Shown here: positions 1 to 8,375 of the stretch, in pieces
How positions within the stretch are numbered: position 1 is the stretch's first letter
Layout: each line of letters begins with the position of its first letter
Source of the DNA: Enterococcus haemoperoxidus ATCC BAA-382
GTDB lineage: Bacteria > Bacillota > Bacilli > Lactobacillales > Enterococcaceae
Assembly (NCBI RefSeq): GCF_000407165.1
Contig: NZ_KE136479.1
Coordinates: 817,464 to 881,463 of the forward strand
Length of the DNA: 64,000 nt
Direction: 5' to 3'
Made by a program: the position numbers and the translations under genes
Notes under the pieces: model-generated
The model's input: only the letters and a program-made list of their open reading frames with translations
The model's database searches: none
Told to the model about the DNA's origin: nothing

Positions 1-1
1 T

Positions 2-958
2 GCAGACAGTGACGGACGTTTCTTTACAGGCGGAGCAGGTAATGGTCCTTCAAGTTACGGTTGGGATGTTTTAGCGAAAAATGTTACTTACACTGGTGCT
101 CGTTTTGTTCACCTTAGTGAAGGAAAATTAACATTTGATGGCACAAACACTATCACAACTCGTGCTGAAAATGCTTGGGTTCATGATTTAGAATTCAAAG
201 CTGGTTCTACCTATAATGGAATTGCTGCAAATAAAGACCATGGTCAATTTTCAGCTTTCTACTTCAACGGTGCTTTGATCAAAGGCAAAGCAACTGGTGA
301 AGCAATTATCGGAGACAAAGCAAAAGTAAATGTAAAAATTGGACCACAAAGTAATGTTAACCATTACTATCCAGTTTTTTATGACAAAGTTCAAAAAGTA
401 GATGTTGGTACAGATGCTTCACTTGATGTTGATGCAGCTGGAGTGGCATTCCAATTTATTCCTCGTGCAGATTACGTGAACAAAGTACCAACATTTAATC
501 TAGCTGCTGGAAGTAAAGTTCACTTGAATGGCCGTGGTGGCGGAAACTACGCAACAATGAAATTACAGTACTACGGATCAGAAGTAAATGTTTCTGAAGG
601 GGCTGAATTAGTTGTTACTGGTAACAGTACAAAAGCTGTTATTGAAAGTGAGTATAAAGGTGCGGTAATCAATTTAAACGCTCCTGAAAACTTTGAAGTA
701 ACAAACAAAAAAGCAAATTCAAAACTATTCTATTCAACAAATACAACAATTAATGCAACAGACGTAAGTGAAGTAGCAACTTGGGCTCAAACTGGCGGTG
801 AATATGAATACACACCAGTTTATTTAGATGCCGGAGACTTTTCACTGAACTTTGGTAAGATCTGTAACAGTAAAACCTTATCTATAACAGGAGATCTATC
901 ACCTAACTTTGCTTTAGAAAACTACGGGAAAATTTCTCTAGTTGGCGGTGGCGCATAG
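2..958 (+). CDS. Pectate-lyase-like surface adhesin, C-terminal part (5' end outside window)
   Basis: The reading frame is open from base 2 to the TAG at 956-958 and has no start inside the window, so this is the last 318 residues of a larger protein. The sequence is rich in Gly, Asn, Thr and Ser and in short beta-strand-like stretches (for example FNLAAGSKVHLNGRGGG), like the right-handed beta-helix, pectate-lyase-like adhesive domains of enterococcal and listerial surface proteins. I see no catalytic pectate lyase motif. The C-terminus ends in LVGGGA with no LPXTG-like signal and no W-x-L motif, so either it is held non-covalently or the end has been lost. It lies directly upstream of a WxL cluster in the same orientation, which fits a surface role. 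The family assignment comes from composition and context; the exact ligand is unknown. Confidence 0.6.
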   Translation, partial: ADSDGRFFTGGAGNGPSSYGWDVLAKNVTYTGARFVHLSEGKLTFDGTNTITTRAENAWVHDLEFKAGSTYNGIAANKDHGQFSAFYFNGALIKGKATGEAIIGDKAKVNVKIGPQSNVNHYYPVFYDKVQKVDVGTDASLDVDAAGVAFQFIPRADYVNKVPTFNLAAGSKVHLNGRGGGNYATMKLQYYGSEVNVSEGAELVVTGNSTKAVIESEYKGAVINLNAPENFEVTNKKANSKLFYSTNTTINATDVSEVATWAQTGGEYEYTPVYLDAGDFSLNFGKICNSKTLSITGDLSPNFALENYGKISLVGGGA

Positions 959-1040
959 TTATTCTGCGTTAAACACAAAGCTATCAACGAGTGCAGTTTA
1001 ATGAAAGATTCGTATAAATAATGAATAACGATTAGATGAT

Positions 1041-1114
1041 GTTGGGGAAATTTTTTCGAATGACTTCACTAGAAAATTAATTTCTCGTGAGAGCCAACAG
1101 AAAATTTTCCCAAC
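1041..1114. repeat. Nested inverted repeat in the gap before the first WxL gene
   Basis: The arms GTTGGGGAAATTTT (1041-1054) and AAAATTTTCCCAAC (1101-1114) are exact complements except for small register differences. A second dyad, AGAAAATTAATTTCT, lies inside around 1071-1085. There is no T-run after it, so it is not a typical terminator. The rest of the 959-1189 gap shows no gene. It could be a structured leader RNA or the remains of a small repeat element. Confidence 0.5.
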
Positions 1115-1189
1115 AGTCTTATAAAATAAACTGCTTCAGTCGTAAATGATATTCGTTTAACTTAATTTGTTTGCTGAGGAGGTGGAACA

Positions 1190-3640
1190 GTGAAAAAAAA
1201 TAAGTGGAGAGCTTTCGTGGTTATCTGTTTTATGTTACTTGGAATTTACTATATAAATACTAGTAAAGATAAAGCCATACTGGCTGCTCCAGAAAACTAC
1301 AATGATATCTTATTAGCTCCAGGCATTAATATCGCCAATGGGGTAGGGACAGATACTGAAATCCCAGGAGATTTTGGTACAATGTTCAAACTGACCAAAG
1401 AGGTTAGTTATGAAGTCAAAGGCTTAAAAGATCCGGTAAATGATGTACTTGTAAAAACAGGTTCAGGAATAAATGACCCAAAAGCTTCAAAAGTATTTCG
1501 ATTTAGTCCTGATAATGTTGTACCTGAAAAAAGTGTTTTGGTAAAGAATGCAGGACTTTACAATGGCAGAAGCATTGATTTAAAGCTAGTGATCGACGAT
1601 ATGGATATTGCACCCGATGAGACGACTGGAAAATATCCATATGTAAACTTTATGGCGGTAAACTATAACGACAAAGACAAAACGGATGAAATTCCATCAA
1701 CCAATATAAAGGTCTGGAATGAAATGTTTTTAATGTTCGGAAGTGCGACAAGAAGTAGTTCAGGATTCAATGATGCCTACGCTATTGGAGACAAAGTAGA
1801 CTATCATTATGAATTTTTTGACCATGAAACGGGCGCTGCAGTGAATTTCCAAGGTACTTGGAATTTTAATAACATCAATGGCTTGAAAGCCGTAACAACA
1901 GACTTTGATGGGGATTTCAATAATTTATATGTGTTAAAAGATACGTGGATTGGTTATTTGAAAGATACACCGAAAGCTGGAAAGCTTGAGCTTTACGGTA
2001 CGAATACAACAGTCAATAGTGAAAGAAGTCTTTTGACTCAGCTTTTTTCCGGAAAAACATTTTATACAAGTCTAGAACGCAGATCGGCAACAACGAGCGT
2101 TAGACCAAGTCAAATGGTTGTAATGTATGGAACGCAATCTCTCGCTAGGATAGCACCAGCTACGCCGATAGTCTATGGCGTGAAAAATGAAGCAACGCAT
2201 ACCGATGCGGATTATCTGAATCTGACATATTCAATACTACAAACAATTCCTGATAATAAAATTGAGAATAGAGATGACTCGTTCAAAATCGAAACTGAAG
2301 TACCAAGTGTTTATGATATCGATTTATCTGCCATTAAGATTTTTGAATATGGTACAGATAAAGAGTGGACTAGCTTATTCAAAATAGATAAAGAGCCAAA
2401 CAACTCAAGTAAATTAATCTTGAATGCGGATTTATCAACGGCTACTAATGCAGAAAACTTTAATGGAAAAGTATTTGATATCAAGATAAAAGCAAAGACA
2501 AATGCTTCATTTAATTTTAATAAAAATGATACAACTTACGGATATCAAAGTAGTGGGGCCGACAACGGTTATATGACTTTTGAACTTGCAGGACCAAAAA
2601 CCAATGCATCTTATACTTATACTACTTCAAGTGGAGGAATATTAAGTGATACGTTAGACTCAAAAATTGTTGAGGGACAAACAAAATCAAAAGTTCTTTA
2701 TGAAGGGGTGCCTAGTGCAGATTCTAAAGAAAATATCAAAATACCAATTGGGGCAAATTTTACAATTGACTATCCTCAACCAGGTGATTCCTTTTTAGAG
2801 AATATCCGTGTAGACACAGAAAATTTAATCGATCAGCCAATAAGTGTTACCTACACTAAGGGGAAAACATTACCTGATACATCAGTGCTTGGAGATACGA
2901 CTTTATGGTTAACATTAACAACAGCTAAAAACGTTACAAAAGATATCGAGGTAAAAGTAACCATTGTCCCAACAGCCGCCGAGTTACGGGTCAAATACAA
3001 AATTAATGGCAGTTATATGACAGATAAATACCCCGATTATGTTGATTCAACTCAAATGATTGGTGCGCCAATTAACTTGAAGAATATCAAACAAGTTACA
3101 GATACACTTGATGCAATTAAAGAAGCTGGATATAAACAGACCAATACACCAATAGAAGAATTTAATCTCTCTGCTAATGGTAATACGATAGAGTATGAAT
3201 TTGAAGGAACTTTATTCCTCTTTTCAAGCCCAACTATTCTGGATTTTGGGATTGAAGAGGCAAGTTATAAAGCGATTCGAGTGAACGAAGCTCAACTTGA
3301 TAAAGCATTGATCATCAAAGATACCCGAGCTGTCAAGCAGAAATGGACATTGTCAGCAAAGCTTACACAAGATTTTACCTTAACTGAAACAGATGGGACT
3401 AAAAAGATTATCCCGGATATTCTACGCTATAACGACGGTACAGATGAAGAAAAAAAATTCAATCTTACAGAAAAACGTGATTTGTTGGTAGATGAACATA
3501 CAACAAGTAATGAATATGATGTGAGCAAAACCTGGAATTCAAATGGCAAAGGATTTAAGTTGGATGTACCTGGAGATACTGTTAAAACACTAGGAAAGTA
3601 TCAAGCAAAAATCGAATTTACAGTAAATGCAACGCCTTAA
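1190..3640 (+). CDS. Large secreted WxL-domain surface protein
   Basis: This 816-residue protein starts with GTG at 1190 behind a strong GAGGAGGTG ribosome site. It has a Sec signal peptide (basic MKKNKWR, a hydrophobic stretch to about residue 25, likely cleavage near AILAAPEN) and no membrane anchor. The long extracellular body resembles the bacterial large WxL proteins. Near the C-terminus is one canonical WxL motif (W719-T-L, in KQKWTLSAKLTQDF). The protein ends in KIEFTVNATP, where the second motif would normally be W-x-L, so that second copy is degenerate. WxL domains bind peptidoglycan non-covalently. It heads a run of tightly spaced surface genes with a small FPSTG protein, two small WxL proteins and a DUF916 protein, the usual partners of WxL complexes. 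Ligand unknown. Confidence 0.85.
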   Translation: MKKNKWRAFVVICFMLLGIYYINTSKDKAILAAPENYNDILLAPGINIANGVGTDTEIPGDFGTMFKLTKEVSYEVKGLKDPVNDVLVKTGSGINDPKASKVFRFSPDNVVPEKSVLVKNAGLYNGRSIDLKLVIDDMDIAPDETTGKYPYVNFMAVNYNDKDKTDEIPSTNIKVWNEMFLMFGSATRSSSGFNDAYAIGDKVDYHYEFFDHETGAAVNFQGTWNFNNINGLKAVTTDFDGDFNNLYVLKDTWIGYLKDTPKAGKLELYGTNTTVNSERSLLTQLFSGKTFYTSLERRSATTSVRPSQMVVMYGTQSLARIAPATPIVYGVKNEATHTDADYLNLTYSILQTIPDNKIENRDDSFKIETEVPSVYDIDLSAIKIFEYGTDKEWTSLFKIDKEPNNSSKLILNADLSTATNAENFNGKVFDIKIKAKTNASFNFNKNDTTYGYQSSGADNGYMTFELAGPKTNASYTYTTSSGGILSDTLDSKIVEGQTKSKVLYEGVPSADSKENIKIPIGANFTIDYPQPGDSFLENIRVDTENLIDQPISVTYTKGKTLPDTSVLGDTTLWLTLTTAKNVTKDIEVKVTIVPTAAELRVKYKINGSYMTDKYPDYVDSTQMIGAPINLKNIKQVTDTLDAIKEAGYKQTNTPIEEFNLSANGNTIEYEFEGTLFLFSSPTILDFGIEEASYKAIRVNEAQLDKALIIKDTRAVKQKWTLSAKLTQDFTLTETDGTKKIIPDILRYNDGTDEEKKFNLTEKRDLLVDEHTTSNEYDVSKTWNSNGKGFKLDVPGDTVKTLGKYQAKIEFTVNATP

Positions 3641-3661
3641 AAGCAAAGGAGAGACAATCAA

Positions 3662-4000
3662 TTGATCATGAAAAAAATAAACATTAGTGTTGCTCTGGTT
3701 TTTCTTGTTTTTGTAGGCTGTCTTTTTACTGTAAAGTCTACTTCGGTTTATGGAGCGCAAGCTGCTGTGCAAACGAATGGAGAAATTGTTTTTACAACAG
3801 AAAGTTCCCAGACGTCATCGACAACAAGTGGCTCTAGTGAAGAATCAATAAAAAAACCTGTGGGTAAGTTCCCTTCAACAGGGGAATTGGTCGTAAGAAG
3901 TCTATCCGTAAGCGGATTTGTTCTAGTCTTGATCGTATTTGCTTTTTATCTATTAAAAAGAAGGAGTGCCACTGACGGGAAGGACGGTCAAAGCCAATGA
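3662..4000 (+). CDS. Small sortase-anchored surface protein (FPSTG motif)
   Basis: This short protein (112 residues from TTG at 3662, 110 from ATG at 3668) has an N-terminal signal peptide (about residues 1-32), a Ser/Thr-rich spacer, the sortase-type motif FPSTGE near residue 75, a hydrophobic segment and a KRR tail. That architecture is a cell-wall sorting signal, with F replacing the usual L of LPxTG. The ribosome site AAAGGAG (3645-3651) is 10 bases from the TTG and 16 from the ATG, which favours TTG. Small LPxTG-like proteins are a standard member of WxL loci and probably tether the complex to peptidoglycan. Its stop overlaps the next start (ATGA), which suggests translational coupling. 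Confidence 0.8.
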   Translation: MIMKKINISVALVFLVFVGCLFTVKSTSVYGAQAAVQTNGEIVFTTESSQTSSTTSGSSEESIKKPVGKFPSTGELVVRSLSVSGFVLVLIVFAFYLLKRRSATDGKDGQSQ

Positions 4001-4794
4001 AAAAAATAGCATTTGCGATTGTTTTTCTTGGCACCGTGCTATTATCTTACGGACAATTTGATCAAGTACAAGCACAAGAATCTCGCGAAGGTGGAGCTGA
4101 AATTGATCTTAAACGGTTTAAAGAAAATAACTCCATCATTCGAGATCCAGAAAATCCAGAAGTACAGGTTGATCCCGGTGAAACTCCACAAACAAAAGGA
4201 GACTTACGGATTGATTTTGTACCTAAATTAAACTTTAGTACAGTGCCAATTTTAGATAAAACAGCTGTATTTCCAGTGAATGCTCAATTATTCCACGACG
4301 ATACAGGTGCTAGGGGGAATTTTATCCAAGTATCCGATTATCGTGATGATCCCACTGGCTGGACCTTACAAGTTAGACAAGAACAGCAATTTAAGCATGC
4401 GATAAAACAAGGCGTAGAACTAAAAGGCGCAGTGATTTCATTAGATCAAATATGGACGAACTCAACAAAAGATGCTTCACTTTCACCCAGTGTTTCCAAA
4501 GAAGTAATTCATATGAGTAATGTTGGAGATACTTATAATTTGGCACAAGCTCAGCCTGAAAAAGGTTCTGGGACATGGAGCATCATCTTTGGGGCATCAA
4601 AAGAAAATAAAAATGATCGTCCAAATTCATTAGAACAACGATTGGATTCTTCTGGTAAAGAAATAGAAGACCCAACCTTCAAAAAGCCTGTTTACAGTAA
4701 TCAAGCGATCACTCTTTCTGTTCCAAAAGAAACAGAAAAACAAACAGGTGCTTATTCCACGGTGTTAACTTGGATATTAGCCGAGTTACCATAG
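3997..4794 (+). CDS. WxL-domain surface protein
   Basis: This protein of 265 residues has a signal peptide ending near VQAQES (about residue 28). The acidic N-terminal linker (residues 30-65) is followed by a WxL domain with both hallmark segments: W122-T-L in TGWTLQVRQEQQF and the terminal TWILAELP. Small WxL proteins of this size attach non-covalently to peptidoglycan and form complexes with DUF916 proteins on the enterococcal surface. The ATG overlaps the stop of the FPSTG protein by four bases and the next WxL gene starts 29 bases after its stop, so it belongs to one operon. Confidence 0.9.
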   Translation: MKKIAFAIVFLGTVLLSYGQFDQVQAQESREGGAEIDLKRFKENNSIIRDPENPEVQVDPGETPQTKGDLRIDFVPKLNFSTVPILDKTAVFPVNAQLFHDDTGARGNFIQVSDYRDDPTGWTLQVRQEQQFKHAIKQGVELKGAVISLDQIWTNSTKDASLSPSVSKEVIHMSNVGDTYNLAQAQPEKGSGTWSIIFGASKENKNDRPNSLEQRLDSSGKEIEDPTFKKPVYSNQAITLSVPKETEKQTGAYSTVLTWILAELP

Positions 4795-4823
4795 ATAAAA
4801 CACAAAACTAGGAGGAAACACAA

Positions 4824-5615
4824 ATGAAATTAACACACAAATTAGCTGGTACAGCGTTACTAGCAGCAGTAGCGGTAGCAGCAACAGCTCCAGGAGTAAC
4901 AAAAGCCGCAGATCCAGCAGCACCAGGAGTTGGAGAAGGAGAAATCGAATTCACAAGTAAAACATATGGTTCATATGATTCTTCAGGTGTTGTACCACCA
5001 GATTATACTAGCCAATCAACAATCGACACTGATTCAACAGCGTTACTAGATGGACCATTCTTAGTACAAGGAATGTCTAAATTAGTGTTTAATTCGCAAT
5101 CAGCGACAACCGGAGCAGTAACGTCATGGGCTCAACCAACTAAAGCAAATGCTGGTATGACAAATGAAGTAGACAATCGTGCAAACTGGGTACAATTTAA
5201 AGATGATCGCCAAGTAGATGACCATGGTTATGAATTGAAAGCTGTTATCTCTCAAAACTTCCAATTTAACGACACTGAAAAAGGGAAAGTTAGAAATATT
5301 AAAGGTGCTCAAATCACATATGGTAACGCAAACCTAGTAGCGGATAAAGATAATGAATCGTTAAAACCTTCTTCTACAGGGCTTAACAAGGCAGCAAAAG
5401 TGAATGAAACGGGTTCAGAATTAGTATTCAAAAATATGGAAGAAACAAAAGGACGCGGACGTTATGCTGTTTACTTTGGTGATGCTTTGGACGATACACA
5501 ACCAGCAAACGAGTCTGTTAAATTAGATCTTCCAGCAAACCAAGCTGAAGAAATCATGAATGGTAAATACGTTGCGAAAATCACTTGGACACTTGAAGCA
5601 ACGCCAAAACCATAA
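4824..5615 (+). CDS. WxL-domain surface protein, first motif degenerate
   Basis: A 263-residue secreted protein with a strong signal peptide (Ala/Val-rich, cleavage near TKAADP, about residue 29) and a good AGGAGG site. The C-terminal motif is canonical (KITWTLEATPKP, W255). At the position of the first WxL tryptophan it has tyrosine (Y136-E-L in HGYELKAVISQNF), which departs from the other WxL protein next to it. Codon use is cleaner and more biased (many GCA, ACA, GTA codons) than in its neighbours, which suggests high expression. It is the last gene before a 210-base gap holding a large hairpin. Likely the abundant cell-wall-bound component of the complex, by analogy with other WxL loci. 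Confidence 0.88.
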   Translation: MKLTHKLAGTALLAAVAVAATAPGVTKAADPAAPGVGEGEIEFTSKTYGSYDSSGVVPPDYTSQSTIDTDSTALLDGPFLVQGMSKLVFNSQSATTGAVTSWAQPTKANAGMTNEVDNRANWVQFKDDRQVDDHGYELKAVISQNFQFNDTEKGKVRNIKGAQITYGNANLVADKDNESLKPSSTGLNKAAKVNETGSELVFKNMEETKGRGRYAVYFGDALDDTQPANESVKLDLPANQAEEIMNGKYVAKITWTLEATPKP

Positions 5616-5636
5616 GCAAAAAACTATTGTAAGTAA

Positions 5637-5786
5637 GTGACCGAGGCATAACTCTGTGAGTCATACCTCGGTCACACGGAATCAGAATAAATGGGGGGGC
5701 AGAAGCAACGCCTTCGGAAATAAGCTGGAACTGTGTTTTGCACAAATACCTACTTGATTCTCGGAGTTAAACTCTTCTGTCCCATC
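5637..5786 (-). repeat. Dispersed intergenic repeat family 1, copy A (with hairpin)
   Basis: The hairpin at 5637-5675 pairs GTGACCGAGG with CCTCGGTCAC around a short loop. The rest of the segment, read on the minus strand, shares blocks in the same order with 13428-13542: TTTAACTCCGAGAAT, CTTCTG, a TTTATTC-GATTCC block, then the hairpin with an ATATGACTC-like core. Copy A is inverted relative to copy B. There is no T-run on either side, so it is a weak terminator at best. It separates the WxL genes from the DUF916 gene. Confidence 0.65.
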
Positions 5787-5826
5787 CTCTATTTATTGAG
5801 GGAACAAGAAAGGACAAAATGATCAA

Positions 5827-6876
5827 ATGAAGAAACGAATCGGCATAGGGCTTTTTTTTAGTCTATACATAGTGGCGCTTCTTGGATTTTCTACACCAGC
5901 ACATGCGAATTTACAGTTTACGTATGAAACGGTAAAACCAGAAAATCAGCAAGGAGATTTTGAGTATTTTAATTTACTTATGCAACCTGGGCAAAAGCAA
6001 ACAGTGCAAGTTATGTTGTCAAATCGCGCAGATGAGGAACAAACCATTGAAGTTGGTTTAAATGGCGCAAAAACAAATTCAAACGGTGTTTTAGAATTCG
6101 GACCAAGTGCCATAAAAAACGATGCGTCATTAAAATATGATTTTAAAGATCTAGTCAAAGGGCCCAAAGAAATGACCTTAGGACCTAATGAAACTCGTCC
6201 ATTAAATATAGAAATCAGTATGCCTGAAACCAATTATATTGGAAAAATTGTTGGAGGGATCCACTTAAAATCTAAACCGACGAAAAAAGAAGAAGAAGAA
6301 AATAAAAAAGCAACAGGAGTCATCAATGAATATGCCTTTGTTATTGGTATGGTATTGAGTGAATCAGATACTGTAATAAAACCAGAGTTAAGTTTGAATA
6401 AGGTCTATGCTGGCTTGGCTAACTATCGTAATAGTATTTTTGCTAATTTTTCAAATACAAGTGCTGATTTTGTCAATAATATGACAGTTGAAATGGAAGT
6501 GACCAAAAAAGGATCAGAGGCTGTTTTATACGATATAAAACGAGCAGATATGCGGATGGCACCTAACTCAATGATTGATTTTCCTTTAGAGATGAATGGA
6601 GATCAGATGGAAGCGGGTGATTATAAGGCTCATATTGTTGTCACAAGTGGTGAAGAAAAATGGACGTTTGACAAAGCATTTAAAATCACAAATGAAGAGG
6701 CTGATAAATACAACGCACAAGATGTCACATTGATTCAAGAAAGAGGAATTGATTGGAAGTTGATTGCACTGATCGTAGGCGGTGTCTTTGTTACGTTCTT
6801 GGCTATTTTCTTTATCGTTCGTAGCATGAATAAGAAAAAGAATAGTAAAAAGAGAGGAAAGAAAAAGCGTAAATAA
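5827..6876 (+). CDS. DUF916/DUF3324 WxL-interacting protein, membrane anchored
   Basis: This 349-residue protein has a signal peptide (residues 1-27, cleavage near AHANLQF), an N-terminal DUF916-type domain (about 30-155, including the LLMQPGQKQTVQVML and GPNETRPLNIEISMP segments), a DUF3324-type domain (about 165-295), one transmembrane helix (about 310-332) and a very basic tail. In WxL loci this family (also called WxLIP) binds peptidoglycan and WxL partners, and in some cases host matrix proteins. It lies after the WxL genes and just 17 bases before the next gene, so it opens the second half of the cluster. Confidence 0.9.
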   Translation: MKKRIGIGLFFSLYIVALLGFSTPAHANLQFTYETVKPENQQGDFEYFNLLMQPGQKQTVQVMLSNRADEEQTIEVGLNGAKTNSNGVLEFGPSAIKNDASLKYDFKDLVKGPKEMTLGPNETRPLNIEISMPETNYIGKIVGGIHLKSKPTKKEEEENKKATGVINEYAFVIGMVLSESDTVIKPELSLNKVYAGLANYRNSIFANFSNTSADFVNNMTVEMEVTKKGSEAVLYDIKRADMRMAPNSMIDFPLEMNGDQMEAGDYKAHIVVTSGEEKWTFDKAFKITNEEADKYNAQDVTLIQERGIDWKLIALIVGGVFVTFLAIFFIVRSMNKKKNSKKRGKKKRK

Positions 6877-6893
6877 GAAAGGAGATCGAAAGA

Positions 6894-7562
6894 GTGGTTT
6901 TATTAGATTGGTTTTTTATTGGTTTACTTTCTTTTGCGATCCTCTGTTTTTTACTGTTGCTTTTTTGTCTTTTATATTTCTTTTCAATCAAAAAGGAATT
7001 AAGAAAGAAACAATGGCACAAGCGACCTAAAAATAAAATGAAAAGAAAAAAATGGTTGCGTGCAAGGAAATCGTTAGAAATACGAAAGAAACGCTATGCT
7101 ACTAAAGTTTTTATTTTGTTCGTTGTGATGTTTATTTCAGCAGGCAGCGCATTTTATGCACGATACTACCAGTTGACCAATCTAACATCAGAAGATGCAA
7201 AAGTTGTTGTTCAGGGGTATCTGTTAACAGAAGATCTAAAAGAGAAAATGATAACGATCAAAGAAGGTGGCAGTGCTGAAAAAGTCTATCCGCAATTTCA
7301 AGAAGTCAGTGCCTTGTTAGTCTCATACGGAAATCGGCCTGTATCAGGAGGCTTATCAACGGAAGGTGCAAAGTTATTGACTCGTTATTATGTATCTATG
7401 AAAAACGTTGGGTTAAACTTATCTACTTTAAGCCAGACACAATTAGAACAGCAAGAGACGATCGACGGCTATCTAAAAGATGTCGAAAGAATCAATGAAC
7501 GACAAAAAGCCGTCTTCAGTTACTTTAAAGTCAACGAGTCGGCACTGAAACAAAAAAATTAG
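6894..7562 (+). CDS. Unknown bitopic membrane protein with a basic cytoplasmic loop
   Basis: I do not recognise a family. The protein of 222 residues starts with GTG behind AAGGAG. It has a long hydrophobic helix at about 5-30, a Lys/Arg-rich loop at 33-72, a second helix at about 73-92, and a soluble C-terminal region of about 130 residues that should be outside. That outer part is helical and contains no Cys. It is followed 10 bases later by the signal peptidase homologue. The same highly basic cytoplasmic character occurs in the next two proteins, so these three may share a location or partner. Likely a scaffold or accessory membrane protein for the WxL system; this is inference from position. 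Confidence 0.6.
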   Translation: MVLLDWFFIGLLSFAILCFLLLLFCLLYFFSIKKELRKKQWHKRPKNKMKRKKWLRARKSLEIRKKRYATKVFILFVVMFISAGSAFYARYYQLTNLTSEDAKVVVQGYLLTEDLKEKMITIKEGGSAEKVYPQFQEVSALLVSYGNRPVSGGLSTEGAKLLTRYYVSMKNVGLNLSTLSQTQLEQQETIDGYLKDVERINERQKAVFSYFKVNESALKQKN

Positions 7563-7572
7563 GAGTCTCAAG

Positions 7573-8334
7573 ATGAAACAAGCGAATACAACATCTAAGA
7601 AGAGATCGTCTAAGAAAAAACAAAAAGAGAAAAATCAGCAATTAAAACGAAAACAACCAATAAAAAAGAAGAGTGATTTTGCTGAGACAGCGAAAACTAA
7701 CAGAATTTCTTCAAAGAAAAAAAGACCTGCTCAATCAAAACAGGTCCAATTTAAAAAGAAAAAGACAAAAAGAACGTTAAAAAAACGAAAAAAGCAAAGA
7801 CACCAATTTTATAAAGAAATCGGTGTCAGCTTTTTTCTAATGCTAGCTCTTTTTTTTATCTTGCAAGGGTTATTTTTTAGTATGCCCTCAGTCAATGGTT
7901 ACGGAATGACAACGACTTTGAATGATGGGGATCGTATTTTTGTTAGCAAACGTAGTCGAATTAAGCGATTTGATTTAGTCTACCTTAAACAACCAGATAC
8001 AAAACAAATAATGGTTAGAAGAGTGATTGGGTTACCAGAAGAAGAAATAGTTTACGAAAATGATCAATTGTTGATTGATAAAAGGCCAGTAGTAGAACGT
8101 TTTTTAAAAAATGAGATTAGTGAAGCAAGCAAAGAAAAACGTTTATTAACAGAAGATTTTACGTTGGCGGCTTTAACTGGAGTAAGAACATTGCCCAAAG
8201 ACTGCTATTTTGTATTGGGAGATAATCGCCATTATGCAGCGGATAGTCGCGAGTTTGGTTGGGTCGAAAAAAAAGATATTTTAGGCGTTGTAAAAGCGAG
8301 AATAGTTCCTTTTCATCATATGACGCAATTTTAA
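7573..8334 (+). CDS. Type I signal peptidase homologue lacking both catalytic residues
   Basis: A protein of 253 residues with an 80-residue very basic cytoplasmic tail, one transmembrane helix (about 82-103) and a signal peptidase I fold. The family boxes are present: box B-like VNGYGMTTTL at 107-116, box D-like MVRRVIGLPEE at 147-157, and box E GDNRHYAADSRE. In active enzymes the first box reads G-x-S-M-x-P and the second K-R-x-x-G. Here the nucleophilic Ser is Gly111 and the general-base Lys is Arg149. The neighbour just downstream keeps both residues, so the loss is specific. By known biology, a catalytically dead homologue (SipA in streptococcal pilus loci) acts in assembly rather than cleavage. 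A similar chaperone role here is an inference. Confidence 0.85.
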   Translation: MKQANTTSKKRSSKKKQKEKNQQLKRKQPIKKKSDFAETAKTNRISSKKKRPAQSKQVQFKKKKTKRTLKKRKKQRHQFYKEIGVSFFLMLALFFILQGLFFSMPSVNGYGMTTTLNDGDRIFVSKRSRIKRFDLVYLKQPDTKQIMVRRVIGLPEEEIVYENDQLLIDKRPVVERFLKNEISEASKEKRLLTEDFTLAALTGVRTLPKDCYFVLGDNRHYAADSREFGWVEKKDILGVVKARIVPFHHMTQF

Positions 8335-8375
8335 AAGAAGAATCTTGAATTCATTACATAGTGGGAGGGCAATCG

